Shown: positions 1 through 9,451 of the stretch, piece after piece
Position numbering within the stretch: position 1 is the stretch's first letter
How the letters are laid out: each line of letters starts with the position of its first letter
Program-made: the position numbers and the translations under genes
NCBI RefSeq assembly: GCF_036850765.1
Contig: NC_089493.1
Coordinates: 186,901,140-186,965,139, forward strand
Direction of reading: 5' to 3'
Source: Saccopteryx bilineata
Lineage: Eukaryota > Chordata > Mammalia > Chiroptera > Emballonuridae
DNA: 64,000 nt
The notes under the pieces: generated by a model
What the model was told of the DNA's origin: nothing
The model's database searches: none
The model's input: only the letters and a program-made list of their open reading frames with translations

Positions 1-625
1 GAAAATAGAGAGAGTGAGCCCTGGTAACATCTCAGGGGAGGTGCAGAGCATTGCACTGATCCAACTGTGTACCGATCCCCACCTTCCCTGCTCCCCCAAA
101 CACTAAATAGGTAAGACCACACTAAAATGCATATGAAGCCAAGGAAAATGGAACCAGAGGGAAACTCTAGGGAGATGAATTAAGGTGATGGATTGTAATA
201 TGTTAACAGCCACTCGTTCTACCTGTAATCACCTTTAAACTCATCCAGAGGATAAAGGCTTGCTGAAACTATTTCTAACAAAATTACATGCGGTCCTCTA
301 CATGTTCCTATTGTATTACAACTATAATTGTGTAAATTAAGCCACCTCAAATGCATTTCTGAAAAATTATGCGGAGAATAAACCACAAAATTACATGACT
401 GTTCTTGAAACAGTGCCCAGTACTGTTCTCTAAATATGTGTTTAGTCGTATGTCATTGCTTAATATCTATAATTTTTCTGTGACTTTATTAATGAATATC
501 ACCACTAAACTTAAATTCAGTCAAAGAGAATAAATACCCTTAGCTCACAACCTTACGGAGTTACCCAGGGCATGTCAGCACCATTATCATACAATGGGTT
601 CAGTATGTTTTCAATTGGATGGTTT
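1..625. other. Unique AT-rich sequence, no gene seen
   Basis: No open frame of useful length, no splice-flanked coding block and no clear repeat is visible. Base composition is AT-rich and CpG-poor, typical of mammalian intergenic or intronic DNA. Confidence 0.5.
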
Positions 626-680
626 GAAAACATAGTTTCTGAAAGAAAAGAAAAGAAAAGAAAAGAAAACATAGTTTCTG
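626..680 (+). repeat. AAAAG-repeat insert bounded by a 16-bp direct repeat
   Basis: The 16-bp sequence GAAAACATAGTTTCTG occurs perfectly at 626-641 and 665-680. Between the copies lies only a 23-bp A-rich (AAAAG)n tract. This is the shape of a target-site duplication around a retroposon that kept nothing but its tail. Local duplication followed by repeat growth is the alternative. Confidence 0.6.
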
Positions 681-944
681 GATCAGTCTATCAGTCTATC
701 TGGGTGATGATCTTGAAGAGCTCTTTGGCCTGGTAGGATTCATATTTACTTAGAAATTAAACAATTCTTTAATGAATACCTAAACTAATATAGACGATTC
801 CATCATTTACTTTTGAATATAATCAATGAGGAAACCTAACAAGCACGTTTGCTAAGAATCAGTCTTCTTGGTGAATAACCGAACAATTACTGAAGTTCCA
901 ATAATCTGCCTAAGGATCACAAAAGCAGTATGACGATATTAGGG

Positions 945-1105
945 AAATAAATTAATAATAATAATATTAATAGCTAGTATATTTCAAACATTTATTATGA
1001 GTCAGGTACACTGATATAATGGGAATAGAGTAGTTCATAGAATTGTTGTAAGGATTATATGAGATTCTGTGATCAAAGAATTTCTCATAGATGTGGCAGC
1101 TATAA
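945..1105. repeat. Two short MIR-like relics, inverted
   Basis: 945-1012 resembles the MIR 3' part in reverse (AATAGCTAG, then CATTTATTATGAGTCAGG). 1035-1100 resembles the MIR middle in forward sense (TTGTTGTAAGGATTATATGAG). Both are strongly diverged. AT-rich low-complexity sequence follows to about 1140. Confidence 0.35.
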
Positions 1106-2104
1106 ATATAAATAAATTAATTAATAAAATAAAATAAAATATCAATAATGAGATTACGCATCTTGTTAAAAATCGAACTGTACCAAAAAAGGCAAAACTG
1201 GAAAGAAAGAGAAGAAGGGAGGAAATAAGGGAGGAAGTTACTAGGAATACAATTTTATTATTTAATGTTGTCTTAAAATTTACTTATTAGAATCATGTAT
1301 GGTAGTTAAGGAATAGCTTACCAACAGATAATTTAGTGTTATTATGTCCCATCATTTTGACACCATACCTTTGTTTGAATAGTTAAGATTCTTTTGTTTT
1401 AACAGACTTCTGTTTGAAATGTTTAAATTATTTCATTACATGTTAATTTATATTAACCTTTTAGGTATAGTGGCAAATAAGGATTAAACATTATGCTTTA
1501 AAGCTATTTTGTTAAATGTATTACATTTTGCTAATATTTACTTAAAAACAAAATATTCCGTGAGGTATGCTCATCATTAAAAAGTAACTGATGGTATCTT
1601 TATACAGGTAGAGTTAATTAAAACTAGATCAGAGATGTCAAAGTGAATTAATTATCCGAACCATTTGTGGATAATATCAACCAACTATGGTAAACATTGT
1701 TTACAAGTTTCAAGGGAGTACAAACATTCTTCAGCAAGAAATGTTTTAGCAGATGTAGTTTCTTATAACAAACATTCATATTCACCTACAAATATTTTTT
1801 TTAATTTCAATATTTAAGCAAACTATCCTTAGCAAACAAAAATCTTCAGAAACTAAATTTCATAATAAAAAATAAATGAGATCAGACTTTACCTGCATTG
1901 TATAGTAACTGGAATGTAAATACTTGCTAATTCTACCCCTCCCCTTTGAATCTATTAAATGTGCTATAATGTACACCTCAAGATTTCTCAACTCAAAGCA
2001 GTGGGTCAACAAATACCTATTACTTTTAAGGTTCTCCATTGCCCCTGAGGTCAATTTGTTCCTGTTTCAGTTATTTTCTAACCGTACTCCTCCTGGTCCA
2101 TGTC
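1106..2104. other. Unique AT-rich sequence, no gene seen
   Basis: Only low-complexity AT and GA-rich patches (about 1110-1140 and 1200-1235) stand out. Reading frames are short and interrupted on both strands. Confidence 0.5.
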
Positions 2105-2117
2105 AAATGTGGTTTTG

Positions 2118-2346
2118 GCCTGACCTGTGGTGGCGCAGTGGATAAAGCGTCGACCTGGAAATGCTGAGGTTGCCGGTTCGAAACCCTGGGCTTGCCTGGT
2201 CAAGGCACATATGGGAGTTGATGCTTCCAGCTCCTCCCCCCTTCTCTCTCTCCTCTCTCTCTCCCTTTCTGTCTCTCTCTCTCCCCTTCTCTCTCTTCTC
2301 TGTAATGAATAAAAAAATTAATAAAAAAGAAAAAATTAAAAAAAAA
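2118..2346 (+). mobile_element. tRNA-derived SINE (GTGGTGGCGCAGTGG head)
   Basis: The head GACCTGTGGTGGCGCAGTGG carries a Pol III A-box-like segment, followed by GGTTCGAAACC as B box. Then come a GGTCAAGGCACATATGGG body, a CT-rich stretch and an A-rich tail. The insertion is bounded by a perfect 13-bp duplication, AAATGTGGTTTTG, at 2105-2117 and 2347-2359, so both ends are exact. Low divergence suggests a fairly recent insertion. A short frame (2161-2508) across it is only SINE-derived. Confidence 0.93.
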
Positions 2347-2448
2347 AAATGTGGTTTTGTTTATATGAAGCAGTGTGATCATATTTTCCTAAAAGAATGT
2401 CAAGCAGTGGGTATTTCCTTTCTCTTAAACCTCCCTGTTATACTAATG

Positions 2449-2772
2449 CAGGGGTCGGGAAACTTTTTGGCTGAGAGAGCCATAAAAACCACATATTTTA
2501 AAATGTAATTCTGTGAGAGCCTTACAATGACCCATGCACGTTTCGCATTATCCAATAAAAATTTGGTAATATCTGAAGGACAGCTGTGATTGGCTCCACC
2601 CACCCACAACCATGAACATGAGCGGTAAGAAATGAATGGATTGTAATACATGAGAATGTTTTATATTTTGAACGTTATTATTAATTTTTTTTATTAAAGA
2701 TTTGTCTGCGAGCCAGATGCAACCATCGAAAGAGCCACATCTGGCTCATGATCCATAGGTTCCTGACCCCTG
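2449..2772 (-). mobile_element. hAT-type MITE, family 1 (non-autonomous)
   Basis: The element starts CAGGGGTCGGGAA and ends in an inverted CCTGACCCCTG. It is bounded by 8-bp duplications TACTAATG (2441-2448) and TACTAGTG (2773-2780). An inverted copy of the same family lies at 62223-62541. No transposase frame is present, so it was mobilised in trans. An 8-bp duplication with central TA fits the Buster branch of the hAT superfamily. Confidence 0.9.
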
Positions 2773-2913
2773 TACTAGTGAATGCTGTCTACTTGGTTTT
2801 AAGTTTAAAAAACATTTACTAAGGTAGAACACTGAATAAACCCTGCTAGAGTATCCGTGCAAATTTCTACTGAATTTTCTTTTTTTTTTTGTAATATAAA
2901 GTAACTCAGTGGA

Positions 2914-3270
2914 GCATGACCAGGCGGTGGTGCAGTGGATAGAGTGTCGGACTGGGATGTGGAAGACCCAGGTTCGAGACCCCGAGGTCGCCAGCTTGAG
3001 CAAGGGCTCATCTGGTTTGAGCAAAAGCTCACCACCTTGAGCCCAAGGTCGCTGGTTCGAGCAAAGGGTTACTCGGTCTGCTGAAGGCTCGTGGTCAAGG
3101 CACATATGAGAAGGCAATCAATGAACAATTACAGTGTTGCAATGCGCAACGAAAAACTAATGATTGATGCTTCTCATCTCTCCGTTCCTGTCTGTCTGTC
3201 CCTGTCTATCCCTATCTCTGACTCTCTCTCTGTCTCTGTAAAAAACAAAACAAAACAAAATAAAAACAGA
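2914..3270 (+). mobile_element. Long tRNA-derived SINE (GACCAGGCGGTGG head)
   Basis: The head GACCAGGCGGTGGTGCAGTG is followed by GTTCGAGACC, repeated GCTTGAGC-type modules, GGTCAAGGCACATATGAG, a CTGTCTGTCTGTCCCTGTC stretch and a CAAAA-rich tail. It is bounded by a duplication of about 23 bp (2891-2913 and 3271-3294) ending GTAACTCAGTGGA. Near-perfect duplications point to recent insertion by the L1 machinery. Confidence 0.93.
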
Positions 3271-3294
3271 GTGATATTAAAGTAACTCAGTGGA

Positions 3295-3844
3295 CAAATC
3301 TATCCCATAGTTAGAGGTGGTTTGTTCTATACAATGTTTTAAAAATTAATTACTTGTCAATGTGTAAGAATTGGCTGGTTTCTCATGAAATGAGAATATC
3401 TGTCTTCTCTTGAAGAATCTGATAATGTGGTCAAAATTGACTATCATTTCATTTCCACGTGGCAGATAGTGACCAGGACTGGATTATAGCTACCTCCTCT
3501 ATTTTAAATTTTTTTTTAACAATATAGACAGTATCTTCAATTTTTTTTTTGTCACTTTTGAGACGTAAAAATTAAACCCAGAAAAATCTCCCTGCTGGGT
3601 TTGCAGGAACTTGACGGTGAGGCCCCGCCAGATCCTTTGTGTCTGTCCCTGTCTTTCAGCCTCTTCTGTATTCATGGCAGTGCACTGGTTTTTCTTCTCA
3701 CCTGGCCGGACAGGCCAGTGCAGAGCGCAGCGCCATTGTGCCAGCTCACGTTAGTTTGTAAACTTTCCATTTGAAGATAAAGGCGTAGTCTCCCTGTTGG
3801 AATTTCGGCTGTGCACGGGCATCTCTCAAGAGTCCGGGAAGGTA
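3295..3844. other. Unique, locally GC-richer sequence; no gene recognised
   Basis: From about 3590 the sequence is richer in G+C and keeps several CpGs. With 4398-4620 it forms one block split by a hAT MITE. No continuous coding frame was recognised. It could be a conserved noncoding element, but no alignment is available. Confidence 0.35.
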
Positions 3845-3852
3845 GTCTAGAC

Positions 3853-4389
3853 CAGGGGTCTCCAAGCTTTTTACACAGGGGTTCAGTTCACTGTCCCTCA
3901 GACTGTTGGAGGGCCGGACTATAAAAAAAAAAACAAAACTATAAACAAATCCCTATGCACACTGCACATATCTTATTTTAAAGTAAAAAAACAAAACGGG
4001 AACAAATACAATATTTAAAATAAAGAACAAATAAATTTAAATCAACAAACTGACCAGTATTTCAATGGGAACTATGGGCCTGCTTTTGGCTAATGAGATA
4101 GATGGTCAATGTCCTGTTCCATATTTGTCACTGCTAGCTGTAACAAGTGATATGACGCGCTTCCAGAGCCATGACGCCTGCATCCCGCATCACCCGAAGT
4201 AGTACAGGACGTGAGCAATGCCGCACTTTATGGCGCAGCCACATACACATACAGTACTCCAGGAGCACAGGATGCATCCTCACTGACCACCAATGAAAGA
4301 GGTGCCCCTTCTGGAAGTGCGGCGAGGGCTGGATAAATGGCCTCAGGGGGCTGCATGCAGCCCGTAGGCCCGTAGTTTGGGGACCCCTG
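3853..4389 (-). mobile_element. hAT-type MITE, family 2 (537 bp)
   Basis: The terminal CAGGGGTCTCCAAGCTTTTT matches the inverted end AGTTTGGGGACCCCTG. Target duplications are GTCTAGAC (3845-3852) and CTCTAGAC (4390-4397), one mismatch. A sister copy in the other direction lies at 18449-18908. The frame at 4228-4599 is MITE-derived and not a gene. The short A-rich tract near 3925 is internal. Confidence 0.9.
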
Positions 4390-4397
4390 CTCTAGAC

Positions 4398-5740
4398 AGA
4401 TCGAGCATTTCCAAGGAAACCAAAGAGACATACTTATTTCTTTCCAGGTAATGGGATCACACTGGGTGGGGGTGGCTGCGGCCAAGTTGATCATTCCTTT
4501 GGTAGCGTCTGTCCAGAGTGATGTGATGGTCTCCCGCGTCCTGCGTGAGACCGCCAGGCGCGTCTGCAAGTTTTGAGAGCAGGCTGTAAACACAAACACA
4601 AGATAAGATACTGGTTAAATGCGCGGCCTGCCCTTCGATGGCCCAAGGTGGATTTCTCCTGGGCTATTCTATTGCTGGGACATTTTTATAAAACTCTTTT
4701 CCCCTCTTTTCACGTGTCTCCTTTTGGGTAATTCCTTCTTTTAAATGGGCACAGGCACCCCCCTCCACTTGTTCCTTTTCCTACCTTTTCCCTGCAGCAA
4801 CCGTTCTTCACTCATTTGTGGTAGCTGCTTTGCCCTGTAAGAATTTGGGCTGGTAATCCCTTATGTTTAAAATATTTAATACATTTGCTTAAAAAAAAAA
4901 GTGAAGTGTGTAATATACCAGAGACATTACACCTTATTCACATAAAAGTAATGAGACACTTAGATGATATTCTGTAAAATAAAACTATCCTATGGTAGGT
5001 GAATCACTTAAGATTTTCCCCAGTATAAGTCACCGTTGAAGAATATTGTCCAAAGCAGAAGGAAAAAGAAACAAAATGAACATTTGTGAATTTTTGGTTT
5101 TAATATTGTTTTGTCAAATATAATCTGTTAATGTGAGACTTTTCTTTCTATCATAGTACACCAGCCTTTTTGCACGCTAAGTTCTGCAAAGTTTATGAAA
5201 GGCGTACATATGGCAATGCAAATCTCTCATCATTCTTTGTTAAGCTTCAATAAAGATAGAAGGCAATAATAAACTTTAAAATTAAAAAAATTAAAAAGCG
5301 GAGAAATAAGCCAAAAGATTAAATTGCTAAATTACTTATTTATTCCTATTTGCTGTGTTCTGTTGATCCACTGAAAATTTTGATCAGCATCATAATTGCA
5401 CATTCACAAATCTATAGGCACACGTGAGCCACTAAGCACATTACTACTCTTTAAGATTGACTGTATTTGTACAATGAGTTCTGCACCAAAGCTGTATTTA
5501 AAAATGTAGGCCAAAGGTTCTATTTTGATGTAACCCCCAAATTAAAAGCTCTGACATCAGCATCCAATGTAGTAAAAATACTTAAAACTAAAAGTTGTGT
5601 AGGCTACAAGTTGTATCACTTTCCAAATGACTAAAAAACTTGTAATGATGAAGCAATAAAAATTATAAAATTTAACTTGCAATATTGATAAAAGGTGCAT
5701 TAAATGGGATTCAAAAGTAGAAGTTCTATATGAAATCAAT
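4398..5740. other. Unique sequence, no gene seen
   Basis: 4398-4620 is CpG-containing and continues the block before the MITE. After that the DNA becomes AT-rich, with short T- and A-runs and no supported frame or repeat. Confidence 0.45.
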
Positions 5741-5748
5741 AAGGATGC

Positions 5749-6121
5749 GGCCCTGGCCGGTTGGCTCAGTGGTAGAGCATCGGCCTGGCGTGCAGAAGTC
5801 CCGGGTTCGATTCCCGGCCAGGGCACACAGGGAGCCGCGCCCATCTGTTTCTCCACCCCTCCCCTGCTTCTTCCTCTCTGTCTCTCTCTTCCCCTCCCGC
5901 AGCCGAGGCTCCATTGGAGCAGAGATGCCCCGGGGGCTGAGGATGGCTCCATGGCCTCTGCCTCAGGCGCTAGAGTGGCTCTGGTCACAGCAGAGTGATG
6001 CCCCCGATGGGCAGAGCGTTGCCCCCTGGTGGGCGTGCCAGGTGGATCCTGGTGGGGCACATGCAGGAGTCTGTCTGACTGCCCCCCCATTTCCAGCTTC
6101 AGAAAAATACAAAAAAAAAAA
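5749..6121 (+). mobile_element. VES-type tRNA-derived SINE, full length
   Basis: The head CCCTGGCCGGTTGGCTCAG and the B box GGTTCGATTCC are intact. The GC-rich body follows, then TTTCCAGCTTCAGAAAAA and a poly(A) tail. A short duplication AAGGATGC flanks it (5741-5748 and 6122-6129). The body holds a CTCF-core-like motif on the minus strand at 6019-6032. Frames on both strands across it (such as 5557-6090 and 5730-6371) come from the SINE. Confidence 0.92.
6019..6032 (-). promoter_or_regulatory. CTCF-core-like motif in VES SINE
   Basis: On the minus strand this reads CCACCAGGGGGCAA, close to the vertebrate CTCF core (CCASYAGRKGGCRS). Binding is inferred, not shown. Confidence 0.5.
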
Positions 6122-6305
6122 AAGGATGCAAGACAATAAACACAACTATTCCTCTAGTCAAGTAATTTCTTTGTTTATATCACCATCCATCAGTAATGAT
6201 ATTGTATATTGTAGTTTTTCCTTTCCTTTACAATATATGTTTAATTACATGATTTTAATAAAAATAATAATTATCCTTTATTATAACTTTTTTTATTCCA
6301 CAAGT

Positions 6306-6435
6306 AGGCAGTTTAGCATAGTAGTCAAGAGAGCAGAGGTACATCCTTTGAATTCTAACTTAAATGTATAACCTTGAGCTAATTAAATAACTTCCCTGAG
6401 TTTCTGTTTTCTACTTCCTAGTATAATGTATATAA
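6306..6435 (+). repeat. MIR relic
   Basis: GTTTAGCATAGTAGTCAAGA, then ATAACCTTGAGCTAATTAAA and CCCTGAGTTTCTGTTTTC follow the MIR consensus order (head, 'GTGTGACCTTGGGCAAGT', 'CTCAGTTTCC'). Strongly diverged, so old. Confidence 0.65.
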
Positions 6436-6594
6436 ATCCTGGAATACTTTGTATTTCCATATTTCTAATTGTGTCTCTGTCTACATCTAAAACTATACTA
6501 AAGAAACCACATATGTATATATGAATATGGTCTGTTTTATGGTCTAAGGAGTTTTGAAAACTATAAAATATTTTAATTCAACATGCTTTTGCTG

Positions 6595-6765
6595 GTTGCC
6601 TACTCTCTAACTTTGTGGATTTATCATAATTTGTTGTGAGTCTCCTGTTGTTCAACAGTTAGGCTATTTCCAGTATTTTGCAATTATAGACAAAACTGCA
6701 ATAAACCTTCTTTTAAGTATATTTTTATACAAGTATTTCTGGCATCATATTCAAAAGCAGTAAAA
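6595..6765 (-). repeat. Old L1-type 3' fragment
   Basis: CAGTTAGGCTATTTCCAGTA, TTGCAATTATAGACAAAACT and GCAATAAACCTTC follow the reverse complement of old mammalian L1 3' sequence. Heavily diverged; subfamily not assigned. Confidence 0.5.
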
Positions 6766-7087
6766 AAATATAGTGTATATTAAATAAATGTGTGTATGTA
6801 TTTTTTTTCATGAAGTAGATCTTAGAGAAATAGAAGTTCCATAAAAATGGTGCTCTGAGAAGTACCATTTGTTATTAAATGATATATTATTGTTCTACCT
6901 TTTAGTTAATTATTTGTGTGTATATACATACATATATATATCTAGATATATCTTCTATATGTTTACATATAAGACTTTGCCCAATGTGATGAGGCTGCTA
7001 ACATCTTTAATTATTTTATACCAGTTGAGATTAAAGTAATTAAATTTGTGTTACATAGAGGACCACAACACTTATTTATCTTTAAGA
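6766..7087. other. AT-rich unique sequence with TA-rich microsatellite-like patch
   Basis: A degenerate (TA)/(TACA) tract lies at about 6918-6960. Nothing else is recognised. Confidence 0.5.
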
Positions 7088-7099
7088 AATTACATCACA

Positions 7100-7275
7100 C
7101 CCTGACCATGGCACAGTGGATAGAGCATCGTCCTGGAGAGCTGGGGCCTCTGGCTTCATTCTGAGAGCACTGGCTCCAGCCCCTTTCAGAAGAGCAATCA
7201 ATGGGTGCAGAGCAAGTTGATGCTTTTCTCTCTCCTCCTCCCTCACAAAAAAAAAAAAAAGAGAGGGAGAAAGAT
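7100..7275 (+). mobile_element. Short tRNA-derived SINE, older copy
   Basis: The head CCTGACCATGGCACAGTGGA with ATAGAGCATCGTCCTGGA is A-box-like. The element continues to GAGCAATCAATGGGTGCAGA, a CT-rich stretch and an A tail grading into GAGAGGGAGAAAG. Near-matching 12-bp flanks AAATTACATCAC (7088-7099) and AAATTAAGTCAC (7276-7287) support the ends. Confidence 0.75.
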
Positions 7276-7287
7276 AAATTAAGTCAC

Positions 7288-8109
7288 TGTTTCTGTTCTT
7301 GTGAGAATCTATTTTATAAGCTATTTCCACAGCATTAATGTACTGTTAGGATTTCTGGAATAACTATATTAAAAATATTGAAGGAAATACTCTTTCCTAC
7401 AGTGAGAACACTTTTGTGGCGAGCAACTGACATGGCATTTTTATATTTTAGCGTTATATCATGCATTAGAAAATATGGAAATTCCTGCATAATTTTAAGT
7501 AGGACATGTCAAACTTATCAGTTATTTGAGAGTAAGAAACTAACCAAGCATGAGGTAACATATCAAGAATTGAATCTCAAGTTGGAAGAAATTTATAAAG
7601 GCTCCAAAATGTTGATAGTTCAGAGAGAAAAATAATTAACTATATAATCCAATGAAATATTTTATTACACATATTTATTAGTTAAAAAGCAAATTTATTA
7701 TAATTTATTATTGACAATAATGCCAAGTGACATAGAGAATGACAAAAGATGTGAATTCTAGCATTTTATGTTTATAGGATTTTTAAATACAGTTTATAGT
7801 TAGGGAGCTGTAGTCCATTAGCATGAAGATATCTGGATATAAACATCAGAGTTAATTGTCTTTTTAATTTGTTTCAAGAATTGACAGATCAACTACAGTA
7901 TCAATTATAAAGGAAAAGAAATACCTCTAACCTGAAAAGATTTTCTTTTTAAAGAAGCTAAAAGTAAGTAATTCCCAAGCAAAATAGCTAACAGCCATGC
8001 AGCATTTATTGTGTTCTAGCTAGAGTGCTTAAAAATAAGAAACTGAATTCATGAACTCCTTTAGTCTGCAAAGCCAACGTGATGGGAAAGGTTCCATAAT
8101 CGTATCAGT
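7288..8109. other. Unique AT-rich sequence, no gene seen
   Basis: One 85-codon frame (7378-7635, plus strand) lies here. It shows no family resemblance, is AT-driven and is most likely chance. Confidence 0.5.
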
Positions 8110-8235
8110 TGCTCTCTCCTTTTGACAGATAGGAAAAATGAAGAACAGAGAGGGTAAAATTCCTGGCCCAAGATCTCACAGACAGGCTGTGGGAGAACTG
8201 GGGTCTGCACCCAGGAAGCATGGCTCCTGGGTTGT
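8110..8235 (-). repeat. MIR relic
   Basis: TTTTGACAGATAGGAAAAAT, then AGAGAGGGTAAAATTCCTGG, GATCTCACAGACAGG and TCTGCACCCAGGAAGCATGG follow the reverse MIR consensus (TTTTACAGATGAGGAAACTG ... CCCAGG). Confidence 0.75.
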
Positions 8236-9292
8236 ATATGCTCACAGGATATATCGTATATTCTCTTCCAACAGGTCCTCACGTGGAGCCACGTGTAACT
8301 GGAGATATTAAATCCAGGTTACTTTCTTCTCTCATGAAGGGACTGCAGTCAGATACACTAAGGAAATGAGAAGTCCTCAACTCCTGTTTCAAAATTCTCT
8401 TTTTCAACTCTTCATTTATTTTCCACTATGACCACTGCCACCAAAAGCTGTTGATGCAGCGCTACTTAAAATACTGGATTCTACCCAGAAACAATCAATC
8501 TAATCGAATGAATTGACTGAAAAAAAAAATCTGCACTAGTTATTTAATCAAGAGCGTCACAGAACATGTCATTAAGTCAGTGGCAGATTTTTTTTTTCCT
8601 CCTTAGGCTGATGGCTGATGTGTCATGCCTCAGTGAACAAGATGCACAATTACCCTTCACCTGAGGATATGTACTAACAAGAAGCCATCTAGTTCAGATT
8701 TCAGATCCTCTTCTTCAAGAGTCCGTGAAAAGAAGTAAGGTATGAATAAAGAGGAAGGTTATTAGGGCCACAAAAAATAATCATTACATACCCTTAGTTA
8801 TTGGGCGGTGTTTTCAGAGGAAATAGAGAATGACAAATCTTGCCAGACTTCAGGCTATTTGACCCCCACAGCTAATGCGCTCATTCTCGATGTTGTTGTT
8901 AGTGGAATATTCACAGTTCTGCCTCCGATTTTCTAATTCTTTCTAAGTTTGCAGGTATTTAGAGACATAAGTCAGGCTCAAATGTTTATTCCAAGGTGAA
9001 ATGGGGAAAAAATGGAAATAAGATTCTTAATAGCAGAAAAATAGGATATTGTGATGATAATCTTCCAAGTCGCGTATACTTAACCTGATGTTTTGAAAAT
9101 ATCGTCCTGTGCTTGTATATGTGTGTGGCATGTGCTAGGTCCCAGGAAGAATGTTTTCATAGCTTGCGCCAGTTTTCTAGTTTCTGTAGTTTCCAAAATG
9201 GTCGCTATTCCACATATTAAAGAAGAAAATATAGTCTCAATTAGGCGGATGCCCTTATTTTTTAAATTTTAGTATTTTTGCGAAGATCATCT
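8236..9292. other. Unique sequence, no gene seen
   Basis: Mixed-composition intergenic DNA with short A and T runs (8520-8530, 8588-8598). No recognised repeat or gene. Confidence 0.45.
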
Positions 9293-9309
9293 AAAATTGG
9301 AATGAAACA

Positions 9310-9416
9310 GTGCTCGCTTCGGCAGCACTTATGCTAAGATTGGAACGATACAGAGAAGATTAGCATGGCCCCCCGTGCAAGGATGACACGCAGATTCGTG
9401 AAGTGGTCCATATTTT
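9310..9416 (+). pseudogene. RNU6 pseudogene: U6 snRNA retropseudogene
   Basis: This 107-nt segment matches spliceosomal U6 snRNA from its first base (GTGCTCGCTTCGGCAGCAC) to its U-rich end (TCCATATTTT). The ACAGAGA box is intact (GATACAGAGAAGATTAGCAT). Against the usual vertebrate sequence I count about eight changes: three after the 5' stem-loop, one extra base with changes near CCCCCCGTGC, AGATTCG for AAATTCG, and two in GAAGTGGTCC. An A-rich tail (AAAAATAAATAAATAAAT) follows. A 17-bp duplication starting AAAATTGGAA flanks it (9293-9309 and 9435-9451, two mismatches), showing insertion by L1 machinery. No upstream TATA or proximal element is visible at the U6 promoter spacing, so expression is unlikely. 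Confidence 0.95.
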
Positions 9417-9451
9417 AAAAATAAATAAATAAATAAAATTGGAACAAAACA

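Noticed and set aside
2200..2382. Arg/Glu-rich and Ser/Leu-rich frames
   Set aside because: Products of the SINE's CT-rich stretch.
5750..5826. tRNA-like cloverleaf at the VES head
   Set aside because: It is the tRNA-derived part of a SINE, repeated at every VES copy, not a tRNA gene.
5557..6371. Frames of 177 and 213 codons on opposite strands
   Set aside because: Both run across a VES SINE, and the same peptides recur at other VES copies (32102, 33738, 42304, 44172, 60025). They are repeat-derived, not genes.
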